A DNA stretch of 32,480 nucleotides from a virus. The stretch spans positions 1 through 32,480 of the IMG/VR virus record IMGVR_UViG_3300008107_000688; one strand, 5' to 3'. The notes beneath the pieces were generated by a model that was not told the origin of the DNA, did no database searches, and saw only the letters and a list, made by a program, of their open reading frames with translations. The translations under genes and the position numbers were made by a program. How positions within the stretch are numbered: the stretch's first letter is position 1; the number at the start of each line of letters is the position of its first letter. This document shows positions 6,421 to 12,404 of the stretch, piece by piece.

Positions 6421-7725
6421 TTATTCGCCAAGAAATTGTTTATAATAACTCGTAACCTCAGACTTAAAGTGCCGTTCTACAAAGGCAACGTATCGTTCAA
6501 AGGCTACGCTATTGGAAGCATGACCACTACAGAACTTGATGTGTCTCTCAGGTACTTTATAGTAGATCATAGTAGTGATGGCGGTTTTCCTTAACATGTG
6601 CGGATGAACGTGTTGATACATGGGTTTGGTTTCGATAACCTCTTCCCCCCGAACTCCGATAGTTTTGACCGTTGTTGGATTATGCATCTCGGGATATAGG
6701 CTAAACAAATCCGCCATGTTATTATATATGGTAGCGTAGCGATTGTCTTTTAGCGTGTAGATTCTCCCAAACTGAGCTAGGTTACAATCAAATACCTTCG
6801 CCAAAAACTTGGGCAGAGGAACATCTGTGTATTCCCTGGTCTTTCCATTCATCTTAGACATGAACATATCGTTCTTGACGATCCGAATATCGCTAACCGA
6901 TAAATCAATGGCGTCCCTTACCCTCATTGTAGTCACAAGCATCACCGAACAGACTTCCCATACATATTTTAGCAGTTCGGGGAGATCATTATAGGTCTTT
7001 TCATCCGTCAGAAATCGTTGTACAAACTCAGGTTCTAATACGACTACTGGATTAGGATCAGCCTGGTAAAGTTTAATCTTTGGCGGCTGCAGATATAGAT
7101 GTTCCTTCCAATAGTTCAGCATTACGGATACATTAAGAATGTAATTCGCCCTGGTTGCCATGCTATAGTTCATATCGATCATCCATTCATCCCATCCCAT
7201 GAAGTAACTATCCCATTTGTCGGTGATTAGTCGCTTACGTTGGATGGTATCCTTTGGACTGATAGACATCTCTAACAGATCCAGGTTTCCTGCGATCTCG
7301 CTATACTCATATAAGGATTCTATTGAATATTTATAGGCACTGATCGTACCAGGTTTCAGTTGTCTGTTTCCCCTGGATTTGATCTCACCCTTGATCGCTT
7401 TTCTTAAATACTCCCGACACAGATAAGCCAGTTCGTAGGATTCTTTAGGATCTTCCTGGATGTCGGTGTAGCATGGGTTGAAACTAGCCTTGATCTTTTT
7501 CAGATCGCCCTTATAGGTAACGTATAGGTCTGTCAGCCGCACTCGGTTTCTATTCAGATCGTTATTCATAGCCACAACTTCGGGCGAGTTCCCGATAAAT
7601 TTACCTTTCTCAAACTTCATGCTCCTTGGAATCTTGATGCCTGTACTTAGCCGGAGGGAAATAGTCTTTCCGTCTGTCAGCCTAGCCTGGATGGTGTTAC
7701 CCCTAGCATTGAATGAAACTGTCAT
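6421..7725 (-). CDS. int: Tyrosine recombinase / phage integrase
   Basis: A 434-residue site-specific recombinase with the full catalytic set. It has Arg in TTMRVRDAIDL (about 270), Lys in SKMNGKTREYTD, the H-x-x-R box HPHMLRK, His in CSGHASNS, and the nucleophile Tyr in FERYVAF. A SAM-like core-binding domain (about 105-220) and an N-terminal arm-binding-like domain precede it, as in CTnDOT/Bacteroidota integrases. It would join phage and host DNA through a covalent phosphotyrosine intermediate. It has its own terminator, and upstream an operator-like half-palindrome (7755-7773). No attP core could be recognised; the adjacent 7726-8021 gap is the natural place to look. Confidence 0.93.
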   Translation of the reverse strand: MTVSFNARGNTIQARLTDGKTISLRLSTGIKIPRSMKFEKGKFIGNSPEVVAMNNDLNRNRVRLTDLYVTYKGDLKKIKASFNPCYTDIQEDPKESYELAYLCREYLRKAIKGEIKSRGNRQLKPGTISAYKYSIESLYEYSEIAGNLDLLEMSISPKDTIQRKRLITDKWDSYFMGWDEWMIDMNYSMATRANYILNVSVMLNYWKEHLYLQPPKIKLYQADPNPVVVLEPEFVQRFLTDEKTYNDLPELLKYVWEVCSVMLVTTMRVRDAIDLSVSDIRIVKNDMFMSKMNGKTREYTDVPLPKFLAKVFDCNLAQFGRIYTLKDNRYATIYNNMADLFSLYPEMHNPTTVKTIGVRGEEVIETKPMYQHVHPHMLRKTAITTMIYYKVPERHIKFCSGHASNSVAFERYVAFVERHFKSEVTSYYKQFLGE

Positions 7726-7754
7726 AAATATTTAGATTGGTGAAAAAACGATTA

Positions 7755-7773
7755 ACTCTCTAAAATATTGCCA
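7755..7773 (-). promoter_or_regulatory. Operator-like site O2 upstream of integrase
   Basis: ACTCTCT-AAAAT-ATTGCCA: one intact half and the conserved centre of the window's operator palindrome, 30 bases upstream of the integrase start. The other half has diverged. Confidence 0.45.
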
Positions 7774-7955
7774 CAATTCCTATTCCACGATTACCCGTGT
7801 GACAACAATAATTAAGAGGCCGAACTTCATTATCTTACACCGATAAGTGGACACAGAAAATGGATACATTGCACAATTCTTGTCGGCACGTTTTGGCCTA
7901 ACACAATGATATTCAATTGGTTGTCTTTTTGCATTTATATTAGACAGCACCGACA

Positions 7956-7976
7956 TACTAACAAAAATAGTTAGTA
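7956..7976. repeat. Perfect 7-bp inverted repeat
   Basis: TACTAAC-AAAAATA-GTTAGTA, in the putative origin/attP gap. It has no T tract on either side, so it is not an obvious terminator. Confidence 0.6.
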
Positions 7977-8021
7977 GTCAATACTATTCCAAACTTATCC
8001 ACTAAATAGTCCACAAAATTG

Positions 8022-8384
8022 TCACACAATTTCACGTATCATTTGCACAACTTCATCCACGTCTATGAAGTAAGGATTTTTGTTGTTCGTTTCTTTTTTT
8101 AGCACATCGAATAGTTTTTTGTACTCGGGTTCGTATTGATACCTTTGATCATGTGCCTGTACGTGGTGAATGATTGTTGTATGGTCGAATCCCATCAGAT
8201 TCCCAATCTTGGATACGCCAAGTTTATGTTCGTTCTGTAGGATATTGATGATACATGCCTTGATCATGACTGCATCGAACTTTCTTGATCGGGTAGTCCT
8301 AATTTCAGAGTCCTTAATATACACCACACCCAACCCGGTATAATCTTTAGCTATTTGAGCTAGTCTCAGTAGTTCCTCGTTCAT
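8022..8384 (-). CDS. DnaA domain-IV-like DNA-binding protein
   Basis: A 120-residue protein that resembles only the C-terminal DNA-binding domain of DnaA. A helical repeat (FDAVMIKACIINILQN) leads to GVSKIGNLMGFDHTTIIHHV (about 56-75), which carries the DnaA signature pattern (G-x-DHTT-x-x-H). In DnaA, the DHT residues read the 9-mer TTATCCACA. There is no AAA+ domain. A DnaA-box-like TTATCCACT lies 19 bases past its stop, and similar 8-mers occur at 14636, 15870, 18198 and 25481. It could be a phage origin-binding protein or could compete with host DnaA. The domain call is sound; the role is inferred. Confidence 0.8.
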   Translation of the reverse strand: MNEELLRLAQIAKDYTGLGVVYIKDSEIRTTRSRKFDAVMIKACIINILQNEHKLGVSKIGNLMGFDHTTIIHHVQAHDQRYQYEPEYKKLFDVLKKETNNKNPYFIDVDEVVQMIREIV

Positions 8385-8538
8385 TTTTCTCGTTTAAAAT
8401 TTCAATAAACTTATCACAAAGCTCTTCGTTAATTAGTTTTAGAGCCTCTGCTATCCTTGCTGCTTCCCCTCTTGGGGCTGTTTCGATTCTTGTTAGTCCA
8501 TCGTTGATCTTGTGGAACACTTGCAATACTTTGTTCAT
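8347..8538 (-). CDS. Hypothetical 63-residue protein
   Basis: MNKVLQVFHKINDGLTRIET, then a clearly amphipathic helix PRGEAARIAEALKLINEEL. It overlaps the start of the DnaA-like gene by 38 bases and, at its 5' end, another frame (8429-8608) by 110 bases. The two upstream frames may be separate genes or one gene broken by a shift: the 8608 frame looks protein-like in its first 35 residues, while this one looks protein-like throughout its C-terminal part. Confidence 0.5.
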   Translation of the reverse strand: MNKVLQVFHKINDGLTRIETAPRGEAARIAEALKLINEELCDKFIEILNEKNERGTTETSSNS

Positions 8539-8608
8539 ACTTTTCTAGGATTTCTTTAGGGTAATTGAGTTCTCTTCGGATGTGGAGCATCCATTCGTTA
8601 AAAGTCAT
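8429..8608 (-). CDS. Hypothetical 59-residue protein, possibly the 5' part of a shifted gene
   Basis: MTFNEWMLHIRRELNYPKEI continues to a Lys/Ser/Arg-rich tail. The start overlaps the stop of the upstream gene as ATGA (8605-8608), which supports translation. The tail beyond about residue 36 looks like a shadow of the overlapping 8347-8538 frame, so a frame change fusing the two is possible. No family recognised. Confidence 0.4.
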   Translation of the reverse strand: MTFNEWMLHIRRELNYPKEILEKYEQSIASVPQDQRWTNKNRNSPKRGSSKDSRGSKTN

Positions 8609-8961
8609 AGTTCGGTGAGTTTAAATATGCCAATCAAATCCTTCTGTTGATGCTTCTCTGTATATGCGGCCAGGGCATCGGCATAATTTGGATAGATCTT
8701 AAATGATAATACATTAACTCCAAGTGATCGAAATAAATACACCCACATTTCATCCTCTGCTATTACTAAATCATCGGGATGTTCAAATATTTCATGATCA
8801 AACTTTCCATTCTTAGTCCATGAGCAAATCTCTCCATCGACTAGTCCTGCAAATTGGTACTGATTGGCATTGGGGAAGTGAGTTAGGTTTTCCACTTCTT
8901 GCCCAGTTCGGGTGCGTACTTTAGCACCATCTTTCCATTTCTGTAAAGTAAAATCTCCCAT
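8605..8961 (-). CDS. Hypothetical 118-residue protein
   Basis: The frame is open from further upstream, but the first convincing start is ATG 8961 (MGDFTLQKWKDGAKVRTRTG). This sits 15 bases after the GCAGTTCC-like end of a leader element, the same spacing seen before three other small genes. The sequence alternates polar strands (NQYQFAGLVDGEICSWTKNG), suggesting a small beta-rich fold of the kind common in phage early proteins. A GTG at 9000 is the alternative start. Function unknown. Confidence 0.6.
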   Translation of the reverse strand: MGDFTLQKWKDGAKVRTRTGQEVENLTHFPNANQYQFAGLVDGEICSWTKNGKFDHEIFEHPDDLVIAEDEMWVYLFRSLGVNVLSFKIYPNYADALAAYTEKHQQKDLIGIFKLTEL

Positions 8962-8972
8962 AAGTGTAAAAT

Positions 8973-9092
8973 TTAGGAACTGGTTGCCATCGAAGGCCAC
9001 GGCTTTACCGCCAGTTCGGGGGCGACTATCTCGTTGTCAACGCCTCTGTATAGCTTATGCCCAATGAAGCCAGTCCAATCCAACCTAGGCAA
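8973..9092 (-). CDS. Possible 39-residue ORF (TTG start)
   Basis: A leftward frame from TTG 9092 reads MPRLDWTGFIGHKLYRGVDN and ends MATSS. Its composition is protein-like, and it fills part of an otherwise gene-free gap. Against it: an unusual start, short length, and overlap with both an inverted-repeat region and a candidate RNA leader. It may be a remnant. Confidence 0.28.
   Translation of the reverse strand: MPRLDWTGFIGHKLYRGVDNEIVAPELAVKPWPSMATSS
8976..9022 (-). ncRNA. Candidate structured leader E4 (weak member)
   Basis: On the minus strand CCCCCGAACTGG opens a P1 stem closed by CCAGTTC (8977-8983 with 9011-9017). Inside are a small CGG/CCG hairpin and a GCC/GGC hairpin with loop TTCGAT. 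The start codon at 8961 follows 15 bases later. The inner stems are only three pairs, so this is the weakest of the family. Confidence 0.4.
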
Positions 9093-9165
9093 ATGCAGCT
9101 ATACTATGTCTTACCCAACCCTGAGGCAAGGGTGCAAGGGTTAATTTAGGTTGGTTGGATTATGC
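9045..9165 (-). other. Inverted-repeat-rich intergenic stretch
   Basis: Three nested or overlapping dyads lie here: GTATAGCT with AGCTATAC (perfect eight pairs, about 50 bases apart); AATCCAACCTA with TTAGGTTGG-TTGGATT (about 80 apart, the latter inside the end of the next gene); and AACCCT with AGGGTT. There is no T tract. It could fold alternatively as RNA. No family recognised. Confidence 0.45.
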
Positions 9166-9353
9166 AGTAGGTTAAGCAGTTCAAGTTCTAACCGATCTTC
9201 ATCATACGCTTCGAGTGCCCTTGTAACCAATTCTCGAAACTCATAGTCCGTAGATACTGCTAACACTAATAAGGTAAAAAGCTCAAGTTCTTCGCCTTCA
9301 ATACGTTTTCTAGCACCACCATCAGGGGTGCGTTCTAATAATATTCTTCCCAT
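9141..9353 (-). CDS. Hypothetical acidic 70-residue protein
   Basis: MGRILLERTPDGGARKRIEG is followed by a helical, Glu/Leu-rich body (EELELFTLLVLAVSTDYEF) and ends NPTNLN. The ATG at 9353 is preceded by an AT-rich stretch, as usual for Bacteroidota. The last codons form one arm of the inverted repeat with 9080-9090. No family recognised. Confidence 0.6.
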   Translation of the reverse strand: MGRILLERTPDGGARKRIEGEELELFTLLVLAVSTDYEFRELVTRALEAYDEDRLELELLNLLHNPTNLN

Positions 9354-9364
9354 AATTTAAAAAT

Positions 9365-9392
9365 TAAAAAACCTGAGCAAGTGTACTCATGG
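9365..9392 (-). terminator. Likely terminator after the secreted-protein gene
   Basis: On the minus strand CCATGAG / CTCAGG (one bulged A) is followed by TTTTTTAATTT. The stem includes the TGA stop codon of the 9387-9788 gene. Confidence 0.55.
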
Positions 9393-9788
9393 TGTGATGT
9401 TATCATACAGAAATATCAGTTGATACACTTCGCTTCCAATCAACATGGTGATCCTAAATACCTTTCTTCCATCTTGATGGGCAATGATATCAAAAAGACA
9501 TTCTGTTTTATTTACTATCTCTGTTGCTCTGTATCGAATACCTGAGTAGTATTTTTCTGTGATCTTTTGCTTGGATTCTTCGTTGATCCTGTAGGTAGTT
9601 GGCGATTCAGCATCTATGGTGACCAGGTTTCCGTTTATAAAGATCGGAATGTTGACATCTTCATTCTCGTCCAATTTTATAAACTCTTTTTTAACTCCAA
9701 CGAATAGGGCAGTTTTGTAGGCGTAGTACTGGGCGTTTGTAGTGGCGTACAATACTATCGCCAATACTAATAGTGATATTTTTTTCAT
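9387..9788 (-). CDS. Small exported protein of unknown function
   Basis: A 133-residue protein with a textbook Sec signal peptide: MKKISLLVLAIVLYATTNAQ, with probable cleavage between A19 and Q20, the ...NAQ ending so frequent in Bacteroidota exported proteins. The mature part is about 114 residues, rich in beta-strand-like segments (DVNIPIFINGNLVTIDAES, KVFRITMLIGSEVYQLIF) with one Cys. It would act in the periplasm after early expression, suggesting a host-surface or superinfection-related role; that is inference. It directly follows the 9790-9978 gene with one base between. Confidence 0.72.
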   Translation of the reverse strand: MKKISLLVLAIVLYATTNAQYYAYKTALFVGVKKEFIKLDENEDVNIPIFINGNLVTIDAESPTTYRINEESKQKITEKYYSGIRYRATEIVNKTECLFDIIAHQDGRKVFRITMLIGSEVYQLIFLYDNITP

Positions 9789-9789
9789 G

Positions 9790-9978
9790 TTATTCTTCGT
9801 TTAATGCTCCGATATCCATGAGATACTGAGCATATGATTCACTCATAATTTCTGCGAATGGCGGGTTATTATGCATTGCTCCTACAATTAGGCTGATGAG
9901 CTGTTCGGGAGTGCCCTTTATATTGGTTTCAATAAGGCAGCTATCTCCCAATTCAGTTCCTTTAATCTGTATAATCAT
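9790..9978 (-). CDS. Hypothetical 62-residue protein
   Basis: MIIQIKGTELGDSCLIETNI, then a helix-rich half (GTPEQLISLIVGAMHNNPPF). Short acidic proteins with this kind of MxxNPxF helix appear in Bacteroidota phages and mobile elements, without known function. Tightly spaced with neighbours on both sides (one and two bases). Confidence 0.6.
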   Translation of the reverse strand: MIIQIKGTELGDSCLIETNIKGTPEQLISLIVGAMHNNPPFAEIMSESYAQYLMDIGALNEE

Positions 9979-9980
9979 GT

Positions 9981-10379
9981 TTAAAAGTTTAGGTATAAAA
10001 ACATTTTTGCTCCGAGGCTATTTAACCAATCGTAGGCTAGGGTAGAAGAGTAGTCATTCCCCTTTCTGTGGGGTGCTACCTTCACTACGCTTACTCCATG
10101 ATCAATTAGTGCTTTGTCTATTAGTTCGTACCAGTAATCAGCATCCATATCGGTTAGTAGGATAACTTTTGATGGTTCGCCAGTTACTACGAATTTCCTC
10201 CAGTCTAGACCTCGGTTTACACAATACTCTACCATATCCATTACCTGATCGGTAATAACATAATCTGTAACGGCTACAAAATTTAGATAATCATCTACCT
10301 CTTCCTTGGAAGTGAAGGTTTTAATAAAACCAACCTCGTTTGCTCTGCTATTGTCGAGCAGCCAGTATTTTACTTTCAT
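9981..10379 (-). CDS. Hypothetical 132-residue protein
   Basis: Begins MKVKYWLLDNSRANEVGFIK. The central region VVTGEPSKVILLTDMDADYWYELIDKAL looks like an alpha/beta fold, with an acidic DMDAD loop after a hydrophobic strand, somewhat like a Rossmann or TOPRIM strand-loop. The C-terminus ends MFLYLNF. No nucleotide-binding glycine motif is seen. The start overlaps the end of the upstream gene by four bases. Unknown function. Confidence 0.6.
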   Translation of the reverse strand: MKVKYWLLDNSRANEVGFIKTFTSKEEVDDYLNFVAVTDYVITDQVMDMVEYCVNRGLDWRKFVVTGEPSKVILLTDMDADYWYELIDKALIDHGVSVVKVAPHRKGNDYSSTLAYDWLNSLGAKMFLYLNF

Positions 10380-10579
10380 GGTGTTTCAAATATGTCTTCG
10401 CCAGTAATCGGTTCTAAATCCCAGTAGTCATTGTATTCAACAACCTTTGTTTCACCATTTCTTGTCAGATGGTATTCAATGTGCTGACCCTGTTTCGGCA
10501 GGTCACGTTTGTACACCTCGTCAACTTGGTAAACTTTTCCGTCCTTTAATAGTGCCTTGTAGCTTTTTAGAATTGTCAT
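10376..10579 (-). CDS. Hypothetical 67-residue protein
   Basis: MTILKSYKALLKDGKVYQVD is followed by LPKQGQHIEYHLTRNGETKV and an acidic end. It looks like a compact beta barrel or SH3-like strand set. It is coupled to the 9981-10379 gene by a four-base overlap and lies three bases after the 10583-10777 gene. No family recognised. Confidence 0.55.
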   Translation of the reverse strand: MTILKSYKALLKDGKVYQVDEVYKRDLPKQGQHIEYHLTRNGETKVVEYNDYWDLEPITGEDIFETP

Positions 10580-10582
10580 ATT

Positions 10583-10777
10583 TTAGTTTTTAAATTCCCA
10601 AATTTTATAGTTCGCAGTTGTGTCGGTATCGGTGGTGTCAATTTCACCCACGATCAGTTCTTCAATTTTGAGGATGGCAGAATTTAACTCTGACCTTTCC
10701 TTGCCGAGCCTTCTTAGGTAGTTTTTATACGCCATCAGCGAAATATGGATGGCATCAAGTTCATTTTCTGTAAACAT
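10583..10777 (-). CDS. Hypothetical 64-residue helical protein
   Basis: MFTENELDAIHISLMAYKNYLRRLGKERSELN forms an amphipathic helix pair, then a Thr/Asp-rich linker and the end NYKIWEFKN. It lies downstream of a strong terminator (10798-10821), so it probably starts a sub-operon or depends on read-through. Function unknown. Confidence 0.55.
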   Translation of the reverse strand: MFTENELDAIHISLMAYKNYLRRLGKERSELNSAILKIEELIVGEIDTTDTDTTANYKIWEFKN

Positions 10778-10797
10778 GGGCGTTGATTTTAGGTAAT

Positions 10798-10821
10798 AAA
10801 AAAGCCGGAGGTTATTCCGGC
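10798..10821 (-). terminator. Strong intrinsic terminator inside the early gene array
   Basis: On the minus strand GCCGGA, loop ATAACC, TCCGGC is followed by TTTTTT. It lies just past the stop of the 10826-11017 gene and would divide the early array into two transcripts. Confidence 0.85.
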
Positions 10822-10825
10822 ATGA

Positions 10826-11017
10826 TTAAATTAATGGGGCGTGTTCTGTAAGATATGCGGAGATACATTCGTACTCTCCATAGTTCGGATTGTTATACTT
10901 AGATGTCAGGTAGTCTTGATACATCTTAGATATTTCCTTAAATTTTTCATCGTAAGTAGCATCCGTAGTGTGGAACACGTCAAATAACTGACTGAATAAA
11001 TAAAATGAGTAGTTCAT
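10826..11017 (-). CDS. Hypothetical protein, MNYSF paralogue A
   Basis: A 63-residue protein opening MNYSFYLFSQLFDVFHTTDA. It is clearly paralogous to the product of 11276-11467 (MNYSFFLFSKLFDVHHATDQ): shared start, shared TD turn, then a DxxFxEixxMYxDw-type helix and a GxYExxxxYLxxH ending. Two copies separated by one gene imply local duplication. Function unknown. Confidence 0.65.
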   Translation of the reverse strand: MNYSFYLFSQLFDVFHTTDATYDEKFKEISKMYQDYLTSKYNNPNYGEYECISAYLTEHAPLI

Positions 11018-11027
11018 AGTAATTTTT

Positions 11028-11210
11028 TTAAAGTGTTATTATTCTTATGTACCATTCGTCTGATATTTCTCCCGAATTAAACGCTTCGGCAAACCCTTGC
11101 AGACTCCAAACTAAACCTTCTTGTTCTGCTTCGTAGATAAACTGCTCATCGTTAAATAAGTTGGGGTCTACCTTACCATCCAATTCAATGGCGTATACTC
11201 TTGTTTCCAT
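11028..11210 (-). CDS. Hypothetical protein with GLVW-x-x-QGF motif
   Basis: A 60-residue protein, METRVYAIELDGKVDPNLFN, ending with EGLVWSLQGFAEAFNSGEIS. The GLVW..QGF segment followed by a short helix and G-E/L-I recurs at the C-terminus of the 12405-13124 product (GLVWQMQGFYGRTAVELIEA), so the two share a small domain. A structured leader (E1, 11226-11274) lies 15 bases before its ATG. Function unknown. Confidence 0.62.
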   Translation of the reverse strand: METRVYAIELDGKVDPNLFNDEQFIYEAEQEGLVWSLQGFAEAFNSGEISDEWYIRIITL

Positions 11211-11225
11211 ATTTATTAATTTTTA

Positions 11226-11274
11226 GGAACTGCCGGATGAATCGAACATCCGTACAACCATTGCAGTTCGGGGG
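11226..11274 (-). ncRNA. Structured leader E1
   Basis: Minus-strand order: CCCCCGAACTGC, a small CAA/TTG hairpin, a six-pair hairpin CGGATG-TTCGATT-CATCCG, then GCAGTTCC. GAACTGC and GCAGTTC pair to close a three-way junction. It occupies the whole gap between the stop of the 11276 gene and the 11028-11210 gene, ending 15 bases before the ATG. Confidence 0.65.
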
Positions 11275-11275
11275 A

Positions 11276-11467
11276 TTAGTTTGGGACATGAGTAGCCAAA
11301 TATTCCTGCATGGATTCATATCCGCCAATATTCTTTCCGTTCTCTTCATCCCATACTTCCCAATCCTTGTACATATCCTTTAACTCATCGAAGAGAATGT
11401 CATATGGTTGGTCAGTGGCATGGTGGACATCGAATAACTTGCTGAAAAGAAAAAATGAGTAATTCAT
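11276..11467 (-). CDS. Hypothetical protein, MNYSF paralogue B
   Basis: A 63-residue protein, MNYSFFLFSKLFDVHHATDQ, paralogue of the 10826-11017 product. The middle helix reads DILFDELKDMYKDWEVW and the end is MQEYLATHVPN. Leader E2 (11485-11538) precedes its ATG by 18 bases, whereas paralogue A has no such leader and is served by the E1 message. Function unknown. Confidence 0.65.
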   Translation of the reverse strand: MNYSFFLFSKLFDVHHATDQPYDILFDELKDMYKDWEVWDEENGKNIGGYESMQEYLATHVPN

Positions 11468-11484
11468 GTGAGTGTGTTTTAATG

Positions 11485-11538
11485 AGGACTGCTTCCGGTC
11501 ACGAGCCGGATGCCATCGGTATGGGAGCAGTTCGGGGG
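11485..11538 (-). ncRNA. Structured leader E2
   Basis: Minus-strand order: CCCCCGAACTGCT, hairpin CCAT-ACCG-ATGG, hairpin TCCGG-CTCGTGA-CCGGA, then AGCAGTCC. The terminal P1 stem has seven pairs and one A-C mismatch. The inner stems differ in sequence from E1 and E3 but keep their form, including the seven-base loop. The ATG is 18 bases beyond. Confidence 0.65.
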
Positions 11539-11545
11539 TGGGTAA

Positions 11546-11704
11546 TTAGAACTCTTCAGCATAGTAGTTCTTGGTCTCGACAAAATCTAAATCACCTTCA
11601 ACTGGGGTTGATTCTGCTATTTTTATTGCCTCGTATTCATCTTCTGCTGTCACTTGAATGACTTCATTGAAAATTACTTGTCTAACAACATTGTAAGATT
11701 TCAT
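11546..11704 (-). CDS. Hypothetical 52-residue protein
   Basis: MKSYNVVRQVIFNEVIQVTA is followed by EDEYEAIKIAESTPVEGDLD and ends YYAEEF. The strand-strand-helix pattern with alternating charged residues is typical of small phage early proteins. Its leader contains CCCCCGAACTG (11734-11744) but no hairpins, just a T/A-rich stretch before the ATG. That could be a deleted form of the leader element. Function unknown. Confidence 0.6.
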   Translation of the reverse strand: MKSYNVVRQVIFNEVIQVTAEDEYEAIKIAESTPVEGDLDFVETKNYYAEEF

Positions 11705-11745
11705 TGTGTGTGTTTTTTAGTGTTAAAAAATTTCAGTTCGGGGGA

Positions 11746-11928
11746 TTAATTAGTCGAAAATTGTTGCCCAATCCAACCCATATCTACCTTAATAGCGAAA
11801 CGCTTGGCCTCCTCTCTAAGGTCAAGGCCAAGAGCCTTCCTTAGTTGGATAATTTTTTCTTCGGTGGTTTTTTTGTTGATGGTGCGGATAACTTTACCCT
11901 GTCGTACCCTAGCTACTAGTGTTGGCAT
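11746..11928 (-). CDS. Hypothetical basic 60-residue protein
   Basis: MPTLVARVRQGKVIRTINKK, then a helical section TTEEKIIQLRKALGLDLREE and the end MGWIGQQFSTN. Basic N-terminal half. The start overlaps the end of the 11916-12131 gene by 13 bases. No family recognised. Confidence 0.55.
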   Translation of the reverse strand: MPTLVARVRQGKVIRTINKKTTEEKIIQLRKALGLDLREEAKRFAIKVDMGWIGQQFSTN

Positions 11929-12131
11929 CTTGACTCTTTTAAGTATTCCAAAATATCGTTGTATTCCGCATCACGTTCCGCTTCTGTTTTATACTGAAAC
12001 TGATGCTCTATTTCCAATACTCCGCTATGTTCTACTATGTAGATTTCCCATATCTTTTTGCCGTACTTCATATCGGCTTCTTTATAGACCTCAATATCTA
12101 GGTCTAGCAATTTTTCTAGTCTTAAGTTCAT
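11916..12131 (-). CDS. Hypothetical 71-residue protein
   Basis: MNLRLEKLLDLDIEVYKEAD is followed by a strand pair (KKIWEIYIVEHSGVLEIEHQ) and a helical end NDILEYLKESRCQH. It is coupled to the upstream gene by a four-base overlap (12128-12131). Function unknown. Confidence 0.55.
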   Translation of the reverse strand: MNLRLEKLLDLDIEVYKEADMKYGKKIWEIYIVEHSGVLEIEHQFQYKTEAERDAEYNDILEYLKESRCQH

Positions 12132-12400
12132 ATCTTATCAATTAAAATTTTGAATCCTTTATATACTCCCGACCTATAATTATTCGACTGATGGAATAAT
12201 TGTCGGGACAATAGGATAGAGGTGATGGAAGTGAACCTCATCTCTATTTCTTCTAGTAGTTCTGAGAAGGTTTTACCTGACAATAGAGCCTCTATTAATT
12301 CTTCCTTAGTGGTAACCTTAGGGTCATCAAAATTGCCCTCCAATCGTGCCTTAATGTGGGCATCAGCGATAGCTTTTGCCTGTTTACTTATGCGCTTCAT
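12128..12400 (-). CDS. Hypothetical 90-residue protein
   Basis: MKRISKQAKAIADAHIKARL, then TTKEELIEALLSGKTFSELLEEIEM, a helix-rich region with an N-terminal basic face, and a C-terminus ending KGFKILIDKI. It begins four bases after the stop of the 12405-13124 gene. Function unknown. Confidence 0.55.
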   Translation of the reverse strand: MKRISKQAKAIADAHIKARLEGNFDDPKVTTKEELIEALLSGKTFSELLEEIEMRFTSITSILLSRQLFHQSNNYRSGVYKGFKILIDKI

Positions 12401-12404
12401 ATTT

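Larger units (their letters stand above)
7726..8021. other. Intergenic region between integrase and DnaA-like gene; candidate origin/attP
   Basis: A 296-base gap, AT-rich and without credible genes. It holds an operator-like half-site (7755-7773), a TGTCGG...CCGACA pair about 60 bases apart (near 7888 and 7949), a perfect seven-pair inverted repeat TACTAAC/GTTAGTA (7956-7976) and a DnaA-box-like TTATCCACT (7995-8003). Its position beside an integrase and a DnaA-domain-IV-like gene suits an origin or attachment site; neither is shown by sequence alone. Confidence 0.4.

Noticed and set aside
11226-11274. tRNA-like appearance of the leader elements (acceptor-like stem plus a T-arm-like hairpin with TTCGATT loop)
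   Set aside because: Only about 50 bases, no D arm, no seven-base anticodon loop and no CCA end. The middle hairpin has a three- or four-base loop, so this is not a tRNA gene.
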